Shown: in pieces, positions 34,625 through 45,031 of the stretch
How the letters are laid out: each line of letters begins with the position of its first letter
How positions within the stretch are numbered: the first letter of the stretch is position 1
DNA from: Ganoderma boninense
Taxonomy: Eukaryota > Basidiomycota > Agaricomycetes > Polyporales > Polyporaceae
Assembly (NCBI GenBank): GCA_002900995.3
Contig: CM035307.1
Location: 3,968,001 to 4,032,000 of the forward strand
Direction: 5' to 3'
DNA length: 64,000 nt
Program-made: the position numbers and the translations under genes
Notes under the pieces: generated by a model
The model's input: the letters and a program-made list of their open reading frames with translations, nothing else
Told to the model about the DNA's origin: nothing
The model's database searches: none

Positions 34625-35973
34625 GTGCTTCCATTTCGACTTGACATTGTCACGACCATTGATACCCTCTTCTGTCCCCCGTTGACCGGGCGGCGAGGAA
34701 TCACGATCCTAAGGACCACGAGCGGAATAAACCTCTTTATACCCCCCTACCATACCTTCTGTAATGTGTTGCGAATGTAGTAATGGATACCACTTCGGGA
34801 CCGAAACATCTCCGTGTGCAGTTTGTTCTTCGCAATTATCATGGCAAGTTTTATAGGGATATCGCCCCTCCGGGCAGTCCTGGTCACGCGGTTCAGAATA
34901 CTCAAAAAAGCGGCATTGGCATCCATGGCTGTTGTCAATGATGGGTACCATGCCTTCCATGACAGATATACCTCCAATAATGGGTATGCCTCAAGTTATT
35001 GAATAATCGACTAGGAGTGCAAATGGCTGCATATATATTGTTGAGTCTTCCATCTGAGCTATCAAATGTTCGAGGTCCTTCACTGGCACACACAACGCCT
35101 TCAGGCGGGCTAATGCCCGCCCGAAGGCGCTGTGAACCCCTCCTCCCTGCAATGGATCCACTAGAGAGTCTGGGTTCAGATGAGTGTAAACACCAAGGCT
35201 GTAGCTCTAGATATGAGGGGGTCATGTATGCAGAGCCGGTTTCCGAGGAGGTGCTGGTAAATCTGTGGCAGGGCGTCTACGGATCTCCGAACTGGCCGGT
35301 TCCAAGTGCCAGGGGTCTCTCTGATACAATCTCCAAATGTGGCAGTTACCACGTTTTGATGGCACCGCTACATGGACTCGATTTACTGCTGGACAGACCT
35401 AGTTCACTACGTGACCAGGAATTTTGTCTTGGGAGTCCTGCCACCATCAGATTGGGGATTCCTCTTGAGACACTTCTGGCACTCCTTTTTATGCCATGAA
35501 ATGCCAGGTTGTGTGGCAGAGGGTCTCTGAGCCTATGGACGTGCTTCCTTTATCGGCTCTAACCTGCAAGCACCGCAGCGCATCAGAGGTGGACTAGGTA
35601 ACGAGAGCGGCCCTGGGATGGCAACCTACCATGGACTGAACTCGTCCGTTGTCGGACATGGGTACGGAATGCCTGGACCTGGGACATCGAAGGAGTAAGA
35701 CATGGACATCGCGGACTGGGAGGATTGGGACTGGATGTTGGCTGTATCACCTATCATATAGTCATTGATGTGCTTGGACAATAGCCTTAATCCACATACG
35801 CCCACCCGTTAGTTTCCCAAGTATCCATTTATGCGCTGCGGCAGGAGTATGGAGCATGTAGAAATCGCTGGAGGCATTGCATCGCAGCGCAGGCCTCAGC
35901 CTCTTGTTACCAAGGCCACTGTCAATACTATAACTTATGTTAAAGGTTAAAGATACATATAAAGAGCAACTAC
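34625..35973. other. Intergenic flank of the retrotransposon
   Basis: No supported gene. Contiguous, before insertion, with the sequence starting at 45531. Confidence 0.5.
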
Positions 35974-35978
35974 AACTA
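35974..35978. repeat. Target-site duplication, left copy (AACTA)
   Basis: AACTA directly before the TG of the left LTR, repeated directly after the CA of the right LTR at 45526-45530. Confidence 0.92.
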
Positions 35979-36372
35979 TGTGAGCTATCGGCGTCTTCGA
36001 CGGAGGAGCTTGAAGCGTTGAGCGTAAGCGATTGAGGGTCGAAGGCGTCGAGAGACACGAGAGGATCGAGACGAGACGAGTGAGTGGGGAAAGTCGTCGT
36101 ATCTCGAAGAACTGGGGCCTGCCCCGAGTAGATACAGCCAGTATATAACAGTAAGCCAGTAACGAGGGACTCCCGAGAAGACCGAGGGTGTCGAGAGACC
36201 ATGTCATGTAGCTAGGGAACGAGGGGGAGAAAGGAATAGAATGAGGGGATAAAGAGAGAAACACATGGGGAAGGGACGGTCGGAATACGAGGACGAGCGT
36301 CCCGATACGGAAGGTAACCAAATAGGAAAGTAAACTGCCTTATGCGGATGGGGAAGCGCTGGCTCCCTTACA
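35979..36372 (-). repeat. 3' LTR (element orientation), 394 bp
   Basis: Begins TGTGAGCTATCGG and ends CTCCCTTACA on the plus strand. Contains a TATATAAC-type element (about 36141-36148) that could serve as the promoter in the opposite orientation. Identical to the other LTR except one base. Confidence 0.97.
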
Positions 36373-36382
36373 CCCGCCCTCC
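36373..36382 (-). promoter_or_regulatory. Polypurine tract
   Basis: On the minus strand GGAGGGCGGG abuts the 3' LTR, the expected place for the plus-strand primer of an LTR retrotransposon. Confidence 0.65.
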
Positions 36383-36462
36383 AGGACTCGTGCCAACGAG
36401 TCCTACCACGACAAGGAACACATCGCATAAGGTACGAAACGAAACGAAAACTAACTTCTTTT

Positions 36463-39036
36463 TCAACCACAGAAACCCATGCCGTCCGGGGCACCAAACC
36501 CGATTCCTCCGGTGGACGGACCAGCCTCGGGCTGCTCCATGTCGACATCGTCGCCAGTGCCGAGCGAGACAGCGTCGTCGTCCTTGTCTGCATCCGCGTT
36601 CGACTCTATGGCTACGCCGCCGAAGAGGTCAACGAGGCGATCAACGATGCGAGCCATGAACGGATCAGCTTCCGATGGCCACTCACCACCGGACCCGCCG
36701 GTGCCGTTGTCCGGCTGCCCACGGCTACGCTTCTGACTGCCCTTCTGCCCGCCCTTACGGTCCTTCTTCTGACCGTCTTGGGCAGGCGCATCGACACGAC
36801 CATCGATGCGGTCGACAAGAGCCACCGCAGCCGGCTGCTGAGGCACCATCCCAGCACCTCCTCGACCACCTCGAGGGCCTCCATTGCGGCCACGATGGGA
36901 GTTGCGGGCTTCGGCGCGGCCGTGGGGCAACCCACCGCGGCCTCCACCACCGAACCGTCCACCCGCCCGTCCTCCACGGCCTCCGGGGTAACCGCCCCGT
37001 CCTCCACGGAATCCGCCTCGGCCTCCGACAAAGGCCCCACGGCCTATGCCCGGGTGATCGTCACGCCACGGCGGGTTACGCATAGCGCGAGGTGCGACCG
37101 GCGCGAAGTTGTGGGGAGGAGGTTGAGCAAGGTGAGTGGCTCTCCCGAGCATCTGCGCGGACTCGCGGGCAAACTGGGTGATATTGGCGTTCACCTCAGC
37201 GGTGTGGGACAGCCACATGCGGAACGCTTCGTCCGACATGTTGACCGCCGGAGCTGAGGTCTGCTGGGGGAGGAGGGGAGCGTTGGCGACAGCCTGAGGT
37301 GCGCCCCCGGGGCCAGGCCTGTTGAAGTCCTCCGGGAGCGGCGCGTACTCCTGTTGGAGCCTGTATTGCTCGCGGTATCCAGGTGGTGTGTCGCCGGGGT
37401 GGTTTCCGCGGCCTCGAGCCCATGCGAATAACGCGCGAGCGTAGCGCGGCCAGCGCACTGCGTCGTCGGCAGTCCAAGGATGAGGAGGAGGAGGAGGAGC
37501 CATTGCGACGAGAGAGGGGGTTACGGAAGAAGCAGGTGCGGAGTGCTGACCACCACCCCACCTTTTAGGAGTTGCGTTCGCGGTGGAGTCCCGTCCACCT
37601 GTGTCGCTCTCGAGGTCGTCTGGACCGCCCTCCGAACCAGTGACCGCCACTGAAGCCACCCTGATCGAGGCAATTTTAACAGTGGAGTCCCCCTCGTCCG
37701 CACCAGGCAAGTTTTCATTGGTTGGACGATTTTCGCGCAGCTGACGCACGCCAGGGATACCCAGGGCCTCGTAATATTGCACCAATGGCTGAAGATGCTT
37801 AACATCGGCGTATGGAGCCCAAGTCACGTCGCCTGTCGACCACTGTACCTCAAATTCCGCCTCGGTACCGCGGCCAACATGTGAAAGGATTCGATCGACA
37901 GCCCATTCCCTGGGGTTGTCACCAAAGCCGGGCAACTGGTGAAATTGGCGGCCCGGGAACCTCCTGTCGTCGTTGGGGAAGTGCGGCCTCAGAAGCGAGG
38001 CATGGAACACGTTCAAGAGCCCCTTCGCACGCATTTCGTGTGGGAGATCCACACGGTATGTCACGCCCTCCGTCACCTCTTCCGTGATCTGGAAAGGACC
38101 AAGATATTTGGGTGCAAGCTTCCGTGCACGCCCTTTTGGTATGGCGAGGTTCTTCGTCGATAGATAAACGAAGTCCCCGACCTTGAAAGTCGCCGGACAC
38201 CGCTTCTTGTTGGCTTGTACCACCTGCGAGGTGCGCGCCGCGATGATGGCGTCATGGGCGGCCATGATTGCCTCCTTCATGCGCTGTGCGAATGCCTGCA
38301 CGCCAGGGTATTCGGACTCGGATTCCCATACGAGAGAACGCGGCATCTGGCCGTAGTTCAAATAAAAAGGTGAGAATCCTGTCGTATCCGATCGCGCCAT
38401 GTTCATAGCGAGCTCTACTGCTGGCAACCGTTGAACCCAATCTTTCTGATCAGGGCGTACGCACTGCCGCAACATTTGGGTCATGGTGCGGTTAGCACGC
38501 TCGGTCGCGCCGTCCGTCTGTGAATGATATGACGAGGAAAGCCTCAGCTCGGTGCCCAACTTGTGGTGTAGCGCCCTCCAGAAGGTGCTCGTGAACAGTG
38601 AGTCTCTGTCACTAATAATGCGCTCTGGCAATCCATGCAGTTTGTAGACGTGCTCGAAGACTACTTCGGCTATCTCGACTGCACCGTAAGTCTGCTTCGT
38701 GGGTACCAGATGCACCATTGACGTGAGCTGATCGATAATGACACAGATCATGTCAAATTCACCGTGTCGGTTCGACGACCCAGGCAATGGACCCATGAAG
38801 TCGATCCCGATGTACTGCCAAGGGCGACGAGGGACCGGAAGGGGCCGCAGGAGACCGAGCGGACGTGCAGGTACGGATTTAGTCGTCGAGCATACCCCGC
38901 ATGTTTTACAATATTCAGTGACATCCTTCACCATCTCCGGCCACCACAATTCTGAACGCAAGTACTCGAGGGTCTTCCTCGACCCGAGATGTGCAAGAAT
39001 CGAGTGCGCATGCCAGATGAGCACCTCTCGCAACCG
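36463..39036 (-). CDS. Pol, distal part: integrase, chromodomain, long C-terminal extension
   Basis: Same frame as the upstream Pol part and separated from it only by TGA 39037-39039. The zinc-binding HHCC region (WHAHSILAHLG ... CKTCGVC) is followed by the DDE core: IGIDFMGPLPG, IISDRDSLFTSTFW and SYHSQTDGATERANRTM. A GPF/Y-like segment (APKYLGPFQITEEV) and a chromodomain (about 37765-37912; VDRILSHVGRGTEAEFEVQW) complete a standard chromovirus integrase. The frame then continues about 400 residues: a Pro-rich and helical part (from MAPPPPPHPW at 37503), a Gly/Arg-rich RGG tract (about 36860-37060; FVGGRGGFRGGRGGYPGGRG), a basic patch, and an acidic end (GDDVDMEQPEAGPSTGG). That extension is not part of the usual integrase. 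Confidence 0.9.
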   Translation of the reverse strand, partial: RLREVLIWHAHSILAHLGSRKTLEYLRSELWWPEMVKDVTEYCKTCGVCSTTKSVPARPLGLLRPLPVPRRPWQYIGIDFMGPLPGSSNRHGEFDMICVIIDQLTSMVHLVPTKQTYGAVEIAEVVFEHVYKLHGLPERIISDRDSLFTSTFWRALHHKLGTELRLSSSYHSQTDGATERANRTMTQMLRQCVRPDQKDWVQRLPAVELAMNMARSDTTGFSPFYLNYGQMPRSLVWESESEYPGVQAFAQRMKEAIMAAHDAIIAARTSQVVQANKKRCPATFKVGDFVYLSTKNLAIPKGRARKLAPKYLGPFQITEEVTEGVTYRVDLPHEMRAKGLLNVFHASLLRPHFPNDDRRFPGRQFHQLPGFGDNPREWAVDRILSHVGRGTEAEFEVQWSTGDVTWAPYADVKHLQPLVQYYEALGIPGVRQLRENRPTNENLPGADEGDSTVKIASIRVASVAVTGSEGGPDDLESDTGGRDSTANATPKRWGGGQHSAPASSVTPSLVAMAPPPPPHPWTADDAVRWPRYARALFAWARGRGNHPGDTPPGYREQYRLQQEYAPLPEDFNRPGPGGAPQAVANAPLLPQQTSAPAVNMSDEAFRMWLSHTAEVNANITQFARESAQMLGRATHLAQPPPHNFAPVAPRAMRNPPWRDDHPGIGRGAFVGGRGGFRGGRGGYPGGRGGRAGGRFGGGGRGGLPHGRAEARNSHRGRNGGPRGGRGGAGMVPQQPAAVALVDRIDGRVDAPAQDGQKKDRKGGQKGSQKRSRGQPDNGTGGSGGEWPSEADPFMARIVDRLVDLFGGVAIESNADADKDDDAVSLGTGDDVDMEQPEAGPSTGGIGFGAPDGMGFCG

Positions 39037-42000
39037 TCACGAACCGACGCGAACATCCGGGATACAAAGCAGGTAAGCATTGCCCTGCTTCTTGTATAAT
39101 AATCCGTCGGTATATTCAAAATGTGGGAACTCTCGTGGCGCAGTGACCATCTTACGGAAGAACGTGTCTTCTGTGTAACGACCACGCAGACCGCTCGGGA
39201 GCTGCATACCCAGCTCGCTTGCCGTCGACACAACACTAGGCTGTGTTCGCAACGGAGGTGATGTGAGCGCGGCTGGAGACTCGTCCGCAGGGTCGAGCAC
39301 ATCGTTCGGAGGCGGCAAGTCCTCGTCCTCAATGTCAAGGTCGAGCTCCGTCTCTATCTCCTCTAACGTGCGAGTCTCCACCTCAGCTTGGTCATTGTAC
39401 AGCGGCTGACCTTCATGCATCGCACGATAAGCCCCCGCGGGCTTCGGGTTCTGAGCGATCCGCGAAGAACGCCGGGGCGCGAAGTCGATAACAGCGGCTG
39501 CCCCCGTGTACAACGGACGAAGCACGTCCGACGGCAAGTGCTCGCTGTGAGGTCGATGTTCACTGCCATCGTCGCCCACGAACTCCGATGTCGCACGGAC
39601 GATTCCAAGCGGTTCGGCGCTGTATATCCGAGACAAAGCGTCCGCCAGCAAGTTTGTCTCTCCCGGAATATAGTGCACCGTGAAGTTAAATTCATTCAGT
39701 ACATCCATCCACCGGTTTTGTCTCGGAGACAAGTTCCGCTGACGCATCAGATGTTCCAGTGCGCGATGATCGGTGCAAATCCGGAACTTCGCCCCGTACA
39801 AGAGCGGGCGAAAGCGCTTCAAGGACTTGACGATGGCCAACAACTCCTGTTCATGAACAGGGTAATTCTGCTGCGCCAAGTTGAATTTGCCTGACCAGAA
39901 GGTAACCACCCGCGCTGTCATCAATTCATTCCCTTGGCTGATATAACCACTAGCCCCCGTCAACGAAGCGTCCGTTACGAGGTTGATACATGGAGCGTCA
40001 TCTTTATAATCGAGCGCGGTGCGTCGATTATGTCTCCACTTGTGTACTGTATCCTTCACCTGTTCAAACGCATGCTGATGGGTGTCGGTCCAATGCCAGG
40101 GCCTCGACGGACTAGCCAGCTGGGACAGGACAGCCATAGGAATGCGAATACCCTCGCAATCAGGTGCGAGGAATCCTACTGCACTGAGGAAGCTGCTGAG
40201 AAGCGACTTGTTCGTTGGCAGCTTCCAGTTCACGACGGAATCGACCTTGTGCGGGTCCATCGCGATCCCTTTGTCGTCTAGGATATGCCCCAGCAGCTTG
40301 AGCTTCTTCGCAAAGAAGTTCATTTTGTCTGCTCCAAGGAAGAATCTCTCACGTCGCAGGATATCGAACACAATCCGTACGTGGCGCATATGATCTTCAA
40401 TAGTGTTTGAATAAATCACAATGTCGTCGAGGTACACATCCATGAACACGCCAATGTATGGCGCAAAAATGTGGTTCATGACTGCCTGGTATGTAGCGGG
40501 GCCATTTATATCCCCTTGCTGCAACACCAAGCTGACCATCGTGCCATCCGGCGTCGTGAATAGTGTCCTAGATACATGCTCGGGCACCACGCGAATCTGC
40601 TCGTACGCATCTTTCCCATCTATGATGCTGCGATACTTATGCTTTACAACATTTCGCAGTATTCCGTCGATGTCTGGGAGCGGCGCCGCCAGCTTATGCG
40701 TGTTAGCGTTTTGCTCACGCTTATCCACGACCGTCCGCAGACGCACTATGCCGTCGTCGCGCGGTGGTTTCTTGATCATGAGCATGGGCGATGCATTCAC
40801 GCCAGATGCCAGCTGCCAGCGGCCAGACTCGAGGTATGCAGCCTTCTTCTCCTTCCATTGCGGGAGCAAAGCCTCAGGACACTTCGATGGTCGCCAGGAG
40901 TACACTTTCGACTTGTCGATCAGCGGAATTGAATGGTTCACATCCCGTAGAGGAGGCAACGCCGCTCGTGCCCCGTCCTGGCACAAGTCTGCAGCATCAC
41001 CCCTCAACTCCTCGCGCAGCTTCTCCAGCTCGTCCTCGAAGATCTCCGCCGCAGCGGACGAGACGACCGCGATGTCCTCGCCCTGTACAATCAACGGTTC
41101 GAGCGAGCCTATCGAAACCCGTGTTGGGTTCCATGCAATAGCAACTTGATGCTGGAACAAAAAGGGTGTCCCGAGGATCAAGTCGTAGCTATCCAGGTTG
41201 GCTACATCGAACCGCCGTTTTCCAGAGATGCCCTGATACTCGAAATCCGCAGTCACGGAACAGTTAATCTTCGACCGGGACCCATGGACCGCTAGCTGCA
41301 CCGGTAAGGGCTTCGCTAGGATCTCCTTTGTCAGGCCGAGTTGATCAACGAGCGTAGTAGACATAAAGTCTGCCATTGAGCCAGTATCAAGCAGAGCGCG
41401 GCAGGGCTTGCCTGCGATTCGTACGGCCACCACAATCGGCTTGGGAATACTTCTCGTGAAGTCCTTTGTACGCATCGCAGTCCGCTCGACCGCGTAGATG
41501 GTGTCCCGTGGCGAGTCGGCTGATTTTGCACCCTTAGATCGAGGCTTTCCGGCCCGTGCCGTACAGAGCATGAGAGCTAGCCGCCTGCTGCGGCGGCGAA
41601 CCTTCGCCTGCAACCTATATCGAAGGTCCTCACCGGAGAAACCTTCAAGGGTGCCCTCCAAGGCACCACGCAAACGAAAATCCGGTTGGTGAATCCCTTC
41701 ATGGGAGACCAAGTAAGCATCATCACTAACTAATGACTGCACTCGGTAGCCAAGTTCATGCGGCACCACTTCCAACAGGGTCGGCAACCCGTTCACTTCG
41801 CGAAAGGTCTGTGACGCCTGCGCGTTCAAGCGAGCTTGCAGCCAGTATTGTGCTGGATGGTACCTGTCCGCCACTGTCGTAACCGGGAATCCAGTACCCC
41901 ATTCCTCGAGCCCGGGGGCATCGACCCAGGAATCCCATTCGCCCTGAATGATTTCAGGTGCGCCCCAGCCGAAGATTTCAAGCTCGTCGCGTGTGACGCT

Positions 42001-42744
42001 GTACTGGTACGGGAACCGCCAGTCCGCCCGGTCGCGAACTGTGTCGGTGATCTCAATACAGTCACCATCCGCGTAGTACTCAAAGCGGTGAGCGGGATTA
42101 ATCCCAGCCTCGATGGCTTCCTGGGGATCGTGTGCGCTGACAAACATGACAGATAGTTCCCGAACAGCATCATTGAGATGCGTACGTGTCGGCCACGCAC
42201 TGGGCTGCTCGCCGTAGGAACAGCGTAAGCCGTCTGCCTCCGCCGCGTCTGATGTTGACTCGGGGCCATCTGACACCTCATCTTCCGATGTGTACCATGC
42301 TCCGTTGCTCGAGGGGAATGAGAGGACCGAGCTCGAATCATCATCGCCCGTCAGGGACTCGCGGCAGGAAAAGTACTGTTCCTCCCCGAGTTCTGAATCG
42401 GCATCGGATGGATTTTCAGCCTCTACAGGGACCCGAACCGTGCTCAGGTGCACCTGAGGATCCTCGGCCTCTCGAGCCCGCGCAGCCATGGCTTCCAAGT
42501 CAGCGAACCGAATTGAGCTCGCCCGTACACTGGGCGCCGCAGGTGCTTTCGCCTTGTGTCTCTCTGGGCAATTATGGCTCTGATGCCCCTGTTCTTCACA
42601 GTAGAAACACTTCTTCGCCTCACGCAACTCAGCGAGCTTTTCTTTGGTGTGTTCACGTCGCCCTCCGTTGGAAGGCTTGTCGCGCTGACGGTGGTCCTTT
42701 CCAGGCAGCTTCTGGCCATAAGTACGGCCATTCGAGCCACCCAC
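39037..42744 (-). CDS. Pol, proximal part: zinc knuckle, protease, RT, RNase H
   Basis: Starts formally at 42744, but the same frame is open back to the Gag stop at 42910. In order: a CCHC zinc knuckle (CFYCEEQGHQSHNC, about 42567-42608) that normally belongs to Gag; an acidic linker of about 250 residues; an aspartic protease with ALLDTGSMADFMS (about 41370-41410); reverse transcriptase with the catalytic box VYLDDIVIYS (about 40420-40450); RNase H beginning LVTDASLTGASGYISQ; then a linker ending LCIPDVRVGS at an in-frame TGA. The YLDD box and domain order identify Ty3/Gypsy rather than Copia. All catalytic residues I can check are intact. Confidence 0.93.
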   Translation of the reverse strand: MGGSNGRTYGQKLPGKDHRQRDKPSNGGRREHTKEKLAELREAKKCFYCEEQGHQSHNCPERHKAKAPAAPSVRASSIRFADLEAMAARAREAEDPQVHLSTVRVPVEAENPSDADSELGEEQYFSCRESLTGDDDSSSVLSFPSSNGAWYTSEDEVSDGPESTSDAAEADGLRCSYGEQPSAWPTRTHLNDAVRELSVMFVSAHDPQEAIEAGINPAHRFEYYADGDCIEITDTVRDRADWRFPYQYSVTRDELEIFGWGAPEIIQGEWDSWVDAPGLEEWGTGFPVTTVADRYHPAQYWLQARLNAQASQTFREVNGLPTLLEVVPHELGYRVQSLVSDDAYLVSHEGIHQPDFRLRGALEGTLEGFSGEDLRYRLQAKVRRRSRRLALMLCTARAGKPRSKGAKSADSPRDTIYAVERTAMRTKDFTRSIPKPIVVAVRIAGKPCRALLDTGSMADFMSTTLVDQLGLTKEILAKPLPVQLAVHGSRSKINCSVTADFEYQGISGKRRFDVANLDSYDLILGTPFLFQHQVAIAWNPTRVSIGSLEPLIVQGEDIAVVSSAAAEIFEDELEKLREELRGDAADLCQDGARAALPPLRDVNHSIPLIDKSKVYSWRPSKCPEALLPQWKEKKAAYLESGRWQLASGVNASPMLMIKKPPRDDGIVRLRTVVDKREQNANTHKLAAPLPDIDGILRNVVKHKYRSIIDGKDAYEQIRVVPEHVSRTLFTTPDGTMVSLVLQQGDINGPATYQAVMNHIFAPYIGVFMDVYLDDIVIYSNTIEDHMRHVRIVFDILRRERFFLGADKMNFFAKKLKLLGHILDDKGIAMDPHKVDSVVNWKLPTNKSLLSSFLSAVGFLAPDCEGIRIPMAVLSQLASPSRPWHWTDTHQHAFEQVKDTVHKWRHNRRTALDYKDDAPCINLVTDASLTGASGYISQGNELMTARVVTFWSGKFNLAQQNYPVHEQELLAIVKSLKRFRPLLYGAKFRICTDHRALEHLMRQRNLSPRQNRWMDVLNEFNFTVHYIPGETNLLADALSRIYSAEPLGIVRATSEFVGDDGSEHRPHSEHLPSDVLRPLYTGAAAVIDFAPRRSSRIAQNPKPAGAYRAMHEGQPLYNDQAEVETRTLEEIETELDLDIEDEDLPPPNDVLDPADESPAALTSPPLRTQPSVVSTASELGMQLPSGLRGRYTEDTFFRKMVTAPREFPHFEYTDGLLYKKQGNAYLLCIPDVRVGS

Positions 42745-42909
42745 GCCGCCGTTGTTCGGCTTCTGAGGTTGAGGGCCCTTCGACGGCCCGGCGCGAGGTT
42801 TCTCGGAGCACGCGCCCTCCGCGCGTGCTTGCGAGCGAGTAGGATCATATGGCGCAGGACCAGTGGTCCGAGACGCAAAGCGTCCCCATGTTCGCCCGGG
42901 TACTTGGCC

Positions 42910-44319
42910 CTAGAACATGCGCTCTTCGCGACGTGCGGTTTCATAGGCCTCCTCCCGGCGGACAGCATGCTTCACTAGCTTTTTAAGCTGCGTGCGCTCA
43001 GGATTCAGACCTTGTTCAATTAGGTACAAATGAATATATTGATGCAGGCCCCGCCAGAAGATTTGCGTGACCTGGAAATCTGTTACATCCAGGAATCGAC
43101 TCGCGAGGTCCTCCAGTTCTCTCAAGAAATCCTGAACATTGTTCCGGCCTTGAGCAGTGCGCTCAAACCGGGCCCTAAGTCTGGCTTTGAAGTCGATTGG
43201 GAAGCAGTAATTGAACAGAGCGTCATACAACGCGCGGAGCGTCCACTTCGACAAGTTCGGAGCAACATGTTTCATAAAAAATTTGCTAGGTTTGTCCGAT
43301 AGAAACTGTACAATGAGGCGAAGTACAAGCTTGTCCGGCAATCCGTATACGAAGGCCCAAGTCTCAACTTCATAAATCCAGTGATCGAACAAGTCAATGT
43401 TCGGCGTGCCATTCCAAACAAATGGTGTGTTAATCTTCACACCTTTCATGGCTTTGCGAACCCGGCGACGTTCCTTCGTCTGCCGGCGATGCTTAGCACG
43501 GTCACCCGGGCTCCAAGGCTTCTTGCGGCGAGCCCGGCGCGTCGAGGACGTAGACCCGCTGTCGTCGCCATCCGAACCGTCGCTGCTTGAAGAAGACTCG
43601 TCCGAGGTGCTGGAGGGCTCGTCAGAGCTCGACTCCTGTGTATCAGAGCTGTCGGAGTCGCTTGGCAAGTCCGGCGGGCCACGTCCGCCACCCCCTTGCC
43701 CTCCAGCCCCTGCCAGTGGTACCGCGCCATACCAGCCACCATCCGGGAGCTGTGACGACTCCCTACGATAGTACGACGGCAGTGGTTGGTCGACAGGCAC
43801 CGTTGGACGGTGTCGAGACGGTTCCGGAGTCGCAGTGGTGTGTGCACGCGGGGTAGCGTTGGGCATCGGTGGAGGGGGCGCAGTGTCGCCCCGAACGAAG
43901 CCGCGCAGGAACTCGCGCTGTTCAGAAGTCCTGGGGACCGATTTCTCTTTCTGCATAGTAGTGTATCGACCATCCGGACCCTCTGGCTTCACTGGGGTCT
44001 TGGTTTTGACCTCGACAATGACAGCCATGGCGGACATGTCGCCCTCCGAGTCCGAGTCCGACTCGCTACCTTCATCGCGGCGATGAGCCTCAGCTTGAGC
44101 GGACGCGATCGACGCAGCAATTGCCTGCTGCCAGTCGTCATCGTCCTCGTGCTCACTCGATGAGGAGTCATAATCACGCCAGAATTCGTCGACAAAAGAC
44201 GAGCCGGCATTCTTTACATCGGGCAATGTAGGTACAGGGGAGCGTGTAGTGACGACCTGCCAGTGCGACGGGGTAGGACCAAGCTGGTCCTCATCGTCGC
44301 ACAGGCTCTCCCAAGACAA
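42910..44319 (-). CDS. Gag, main capsid part
   Basis: About 470 residues. An acidic, Ser-rich N-terminal half (DSDSSDTQESSSDEPSSTSD) leads to a basic helix (RRKKPWSPGDRAKHRRQTKE) and a capsid-like helical domain (FVWNGTPNIDLFDHWIYEVE, RLIVQFLSDKPSKFFMKHVA, QDFLRELEDLASRFLDVTDF) of the Ty3/Gypsy Gag type. It ends ARREERMF at TAG 42910-42912, after which the frame continues without interruption into the zinc knuckle and protease. The reported first codon is not ATG; translation most likely begins in the other frame at 45031. Confidence 0.85.
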   Translation of the reverse strand: MSWESLCDDEDQLGPTPSHWQVVTTRSPVPTLPDVKNAGSSFVDEFWRDYDSSSSEHEDDDDWQQAIAASIASAQAEAHRRDEGSESDSDSEGDMSAMAVIVEVKTKTPVKPEGPDGRYTTMQKEKSVPRTSEQREFLRGFVRGDTAPPPPMPNATPRAHTTATPEPSRHRPTVPVDQPLPSYYRRESSQLPDGGWYGAVPLAGAGGQGGGGRGPPDLPSDSDSSDTQESSSDEPSSTSDESSSSSDGSDGDDSGSTSSTRRARRKKPWSPGDRAKHRRQTKERRRVRKAMKGVKINTPFVWNGTPNIDLFDHWIYEVETWAFVYGLPDKLVLRLIVQFLSDKPSKFFMKHVAPNLSKWTLRALYDALFNYCFPIDFKARLRARFERTAQGRNNVQDFLRELEDLASRFLDVTDFQVTQIFWRGLHQYIHLYLIEQGLNPERTQLKKLVKHAVRREEAYETARREERMF

Positions 44320-45031
44320 TTCCTGCGCTGTCAGTCCCAGTGCAGGACCAATGACACGCCATCCTTGTCCATCCTGCTGGGGGCGGCGTCGCCGAGTCGC
44401 CCTTGAAGCGCCTCAAAGCTAGCTGCCCGCTGTCTGCCCCCAGCAAAGCCGTCGAGTCGCCTGTGGGGCGCCTCAAAACGAGCCTGCGATCGCCTTTGTC
44501 CACCGGGACTGTCGAGTCGCCCAAAGAGCGCCTCAAAACAAGGTCCCTCGACGTTCCACCAGAGTCCATCTCCTGTAGTGCGCCCAACTCAGGAGGCCGC
44601 ACCACAGGTGGCTCCAGAGGTGGGAGAGTGATCCCCCCACCCCCGCTCGCCTGAGTCGTCGCCGCGGCGTGCTCACCGCGCGACCTATCCTGTCCAACGT
44701 GAGCCCCCGGAGTCGCGCTAGCGCCATCCGTCCCACGGGACTTGAGAGCACGGGTATACGTCCGCGTAACCCGTCTCCCCTGTTCTCCTTCCCGCACACG
44801 ACCATATTCGGCTAATCCCCACTTGGTAGCCAACGCGATGTCGGACCAAGCGTCGTTTGGGGCAGCGGGTCGTGCCGAAGCCATGCCAGGCTCCGTCGGA
44901 ATGAAGAAAGAGTGAGGCAACTCACCGGATGCCTCCAGTTCAACTGGATCCTGACGCGCAGCGTCAAATTGTTCCGTGCCGGCCACCTCGCGAGAGGTCC
45001 GTGCACCCGACTTTGTCGGCTTGTAAGACAT
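44291..45031 (-). CDS. Gag, N-terminal part in a different frame
   Basis: Begins at ATG 45031 with MSYKPTKSGARTSREV, about 100 nt after the 5' LTR, the natural position for the Gag start. Carries three imperfect repeats of about 20 residues (LVLRRSLGDSTVP, LVLRRPTGDSTAL, LALRRFKGDSATP; about 44380-44570). The frame ends at 44291 while the capsid part continues in another frame, with the overlap at about 44290-44400. Either a frameshift mutation just after the repeats or programmed frameshifting. Confidence 0.7.
   Translation of the reverse strand: MSYKPTKSGARTSREVAGTEQFDAARQDPVELEASGELPHSFFIPTEPGMASARPAAPNDAWSDIALATKWGLAEYGRVREGEQGRRVTRTYTRALKSRGTDGASATPGAHVGQDRSRGEHAAATTQASGGGGITLPPLEPPVVRPPELGALQEMDSGGTSRDLVLRRSLGDSTVPVDKGDRRLVLRRPTGDSTALLGADSGQLALRRFKGDSATPPPAGWTRMACHWSCTGTDSAGIVLGEPVRR

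Noticed and set aside
35979..36372. Open frames inside the LTRs
   Set aside because: Identical frames occur in both LTRs and overlap regulatory sequence; they are not part of gag-pol.
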